NCBI RefSeq assembly: GCF_002285265.1
Contig: NZ_NSJB01000001.1
Span: forward strand, 744,001 to 808,000
DNA from: Vandammella animalimorsus
GTDB lineage: Bacteria; Pseudomonadota; Gammaproteobacteria; Burkholderiales; Burkholderiaceae_C
Length of the DNA stretch: 64,000 nt
Direction of reading: 5' to 3'
This document shows positions 62,850 to 64,000 of this stretch, one piece after another. Positions within the stretch are counted from its first letter, which is position 1, and each line of letters begins with the position of its first letter. A program made the position numbers and the translations under genes. The notes under the pieces are model-generated. The model had not been told where the DNA came from. It worked only from the letters and a program-made list of their open reading frames with translations, and made no database searches.

Positions 62850-63442
62850 TACATGTTTTGACGACGCTGGGCGTCAAGAATGCTCCGAAAAACCTGCTGC
62901 ACATTGGTTTTGATGTGCAGCTCTGGCGTGGCGGCGGCCCCGGGCCAGCCGGAGGGGAGCTGGATCAAGGCAGGGCTGCCCAAGGCGATGGTGCCGCTGC
63001 CGTCGGCACGCTCGGTTTGGGTGATGGGTGGCAATGTGCGCAAGGGGTGCGATTGCACTTTCTGACCATTGAAGCCGCTGACAACGAGGATGCGCTCGTT
63101 GGTCAGTGCGTAATGCGTATGCGCCCGCAGGCGGGCATCCCACCAAAAACGCCCGGCGATGAGGTACAGCCCGACGAGCACAAAGGGGATGCCCCAGAGT
63201 TTGAAGATCAGGGGCATATCCATACTCAGGGCGTTGATCTCCCAAGCAATGGCAAAGCCGCCCCAAAGCAGGGAAAACGGAATCAGCACTGCGTCGGCGG
63301 GGCGCAGCATCAAGCCTTGACGAGGGCTGTCGTGCCACAGCACTTGCTCATCAGGAGCGAGCTGGCGCCGCAAAGCTTCAGGCAAGACTCCGGACGAGAG
63401 ATCCGCAGCCGCAGAGGTAGAAGACGGATATCCATCGTGCAT
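62849..63442 (-). CDS. PH-domain-like membrane protein
   Basis: A 197-residue protein with two central hydrophobic segments (DAVLIPFSLLWGGFAIAWEI and FKLWGIPFVLVGLYLIAGRF) and a C-terminal domain, HYALTNERILVVSGFNGQKV, that is typical of bacterial PH-like (bPH) domain proteins. AAAGGAGCAGCC precedes the ATG at 63442. GC content is moderately low (31/60 in one line). Role unknown. Its stop is followed immediately by the full repeat element. Confidence 0.7.
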   Translation of the reverse strand: MHDGYPSSTSAAADLSSGVLPEALRRQLAPDEQVLWHDSPRQGLMLRPADAVLIPFSLLWGGFAIAWEINALSMDMPLIFKLWGIPFVLVGLYLIAGRFWWDARLRAHTHYALTNERILVVSGFNGQKVQSHPLRTLPPITQTERADGSGTIALGSPALIQLPSGWPGAAATPELHIKTNVQQVFRSILDAQRRQNM

Positions 63443-63489
63443 GGCTGCTCCTTTGGCGGAGAGTAGAGCCTCAAAGCCTGCGCCAAGCC

Positions 63490-64000
63490 TCAATGCCCTG
63501 CCCCGCCCAGCTGCGCATCGGGCTTGACGCGGTGCAGCAGCGCCAGCATGTCGCCTTCGATGCGCGCCAGCGCCTCGGGCGTGTGGCCTTCAAAGCGCAG
63601 CACCAGCACGGGCGTGGTGTTGCTGGCGCGGATCAGGCCGAAGCCGTCGGGCCAGTCCACGCGCAGGCCGTCGATGGTGTTGACCTGCGCGGGGGCGCTG
63701 AAGGTATCGGCCGCCAGCGCTTGCAGCGCGGCGGCCAGGCGGTGCGGCTCGCCTTCGGCGCAGGGCACGTTCAGCTCGGGCGTGCTGTGGCTGCTGGGCA
63801 AGGCGTTCAGCACGGCGCTGGGGTCGGGGTGGCGGCTCAAGATTTCCAGCAGGCGGGCGGCGGCGTAGGTGCCGTCGTCAAAGCCGTACCAGCGCTCTTT
63901 GAAAAAGATGTGGCCGCTCATCTCGCCGCCCAGCGGGGCATCGACTTCCTTCATCCTGGCCTTGACGAGCGAGTGGCCCGTCTTGTGCATCAGCGGCACG
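63490..64000 (-). CDS. Phosphomannomutase/phosphoglucomutase, 5' end outside window
   Basis: The reading frame runs off the right edge; the visible 169 residues are the C-terminal part of an alpha-D-phosphohexomutase. Present are the sugar-binding loop GGEMSGHIFFKERW with FDDGTYAAARLLE and the phosphate-binding domain 4 text RASNTTPVLVLRFEGHT. The pattern is that of AlgC/ManB bifunctional PMM/PGM rather than GlmM (which is separate at 53013). Makes mannose-1-P or glucose-1-P for surface polysaccharides. Confidence 0.88.
   Translation of the reverse strand, partial: VPLMHKTGHSLVKARMKEVDAPLGGEMSGHIFFKERWYGFDDGTYAAARLLEILSRHPDPSAVLNALPSSHSTPELNVPCAEGEPHRLAAALQALAADTFSAPAQVNTIDGLRVDWPDGFGLIRASNTTPVLVLRFEGHTPEALARIEGDMLALLHRVKPDAQLGGAGH

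Overview
The window is GC-rich chromosomal DNA of a betaproteobacterium, most likely a member of the Comamonadaceae (Burkholderiales). The basis is the gene set and order: an rpsF-rpsR-rplI-dnaB ribosomal/replication cluster, alaA-hom, a Bug-family periplasmic binding protein, an IPTL-type C-terminal sorting signal, yhbY divergent from rlmE, and ftsH/folP/glmM. Genus cannot be fixed from the sequence alone. No rRNA, tRNA, prophage, CRISPR array or complete insertion sequence was recognised.

Layout. 0-9.4 kb: the 3' part of a tetrathionate-reductase-type molybdoenzyme gene (ttrA), ppsA on the minus strand, then a multicopper oxidase and a large secreted repeat protein with an IPTL sorting tail. 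9.7-15.0 kb (minus): D-2-hydroxyacid dehydrogenase, Na+/H+ antiporter-like transporter, hom and alaA. 15.2-17.4 kb (plus): an Mth938-domain protein, bcp-type peroxiredoxin and ppa. 17.5-20.0 kb (minus): a cyclase-family metal hydrolase and the nicotinamide nucleotide repair enzyme Nnr. 20.2-22.6 kb (plus): yggT-gloA-pdxH-GNAT. 22.7-32.3 kb (minus): cardiolipin synthase, a TadA-alpha/beta-hydrolase fusion, an FtsX-like permease, sppA-Rieske-HAD, then dnaB. 32.6-36.9 kb (minus): rplI, rpsR, rpsF (no priB between the last two), mutL, rlmE. 37-39.3 kb (plus): yhbY, a putative glycosyltransferase, SURF1. 39.3-48.8 kb: a methyltransferase, a TerB/DUF697 protein, a DsbA-fold isomerase, a flavin monooxygenase, a Bug protein, ilvD, qor and an atypical SDR. 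49-61 kb: tex, a lipoprotein, glmM, folP, an inserted low-GC gene, ftsH and recQ. 61.2-64 kb: an AEC transporter, a small low-GC accessory cassette, a PH-domain-like membrane protein and the 3' part of a phosphomannomutase/phosphoglucomutase gene.

The most striking feature not explained by genes is a repeat family. Two good copies of a ~165 bp element (20061-20225 and 62687-62849) have inverted ends reading AGAGCCTGTTCAAA / TTTGAACAGGCTCT and a central hairpin. Shortened, decayed or single-ended relatives occur throughout the window, and about ten of them begin immediately at, or within a few bases of, a stop codon. Two decayed copies fill most or all of an intergenic gap from one stop codon outward. 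The family looks like a MITE/REP-type element that has become associated with gene 3' ends. A second notable property is the number of short tandem repeats (6-13 bp units) in intergenic or 5' regions. Housekeeping synteny is disturbed: rlmE lies about 20 kb from ftsH, a low-GC gene sits between ftsH and folP, and priB is missing from the rpsF-rpsR gap.
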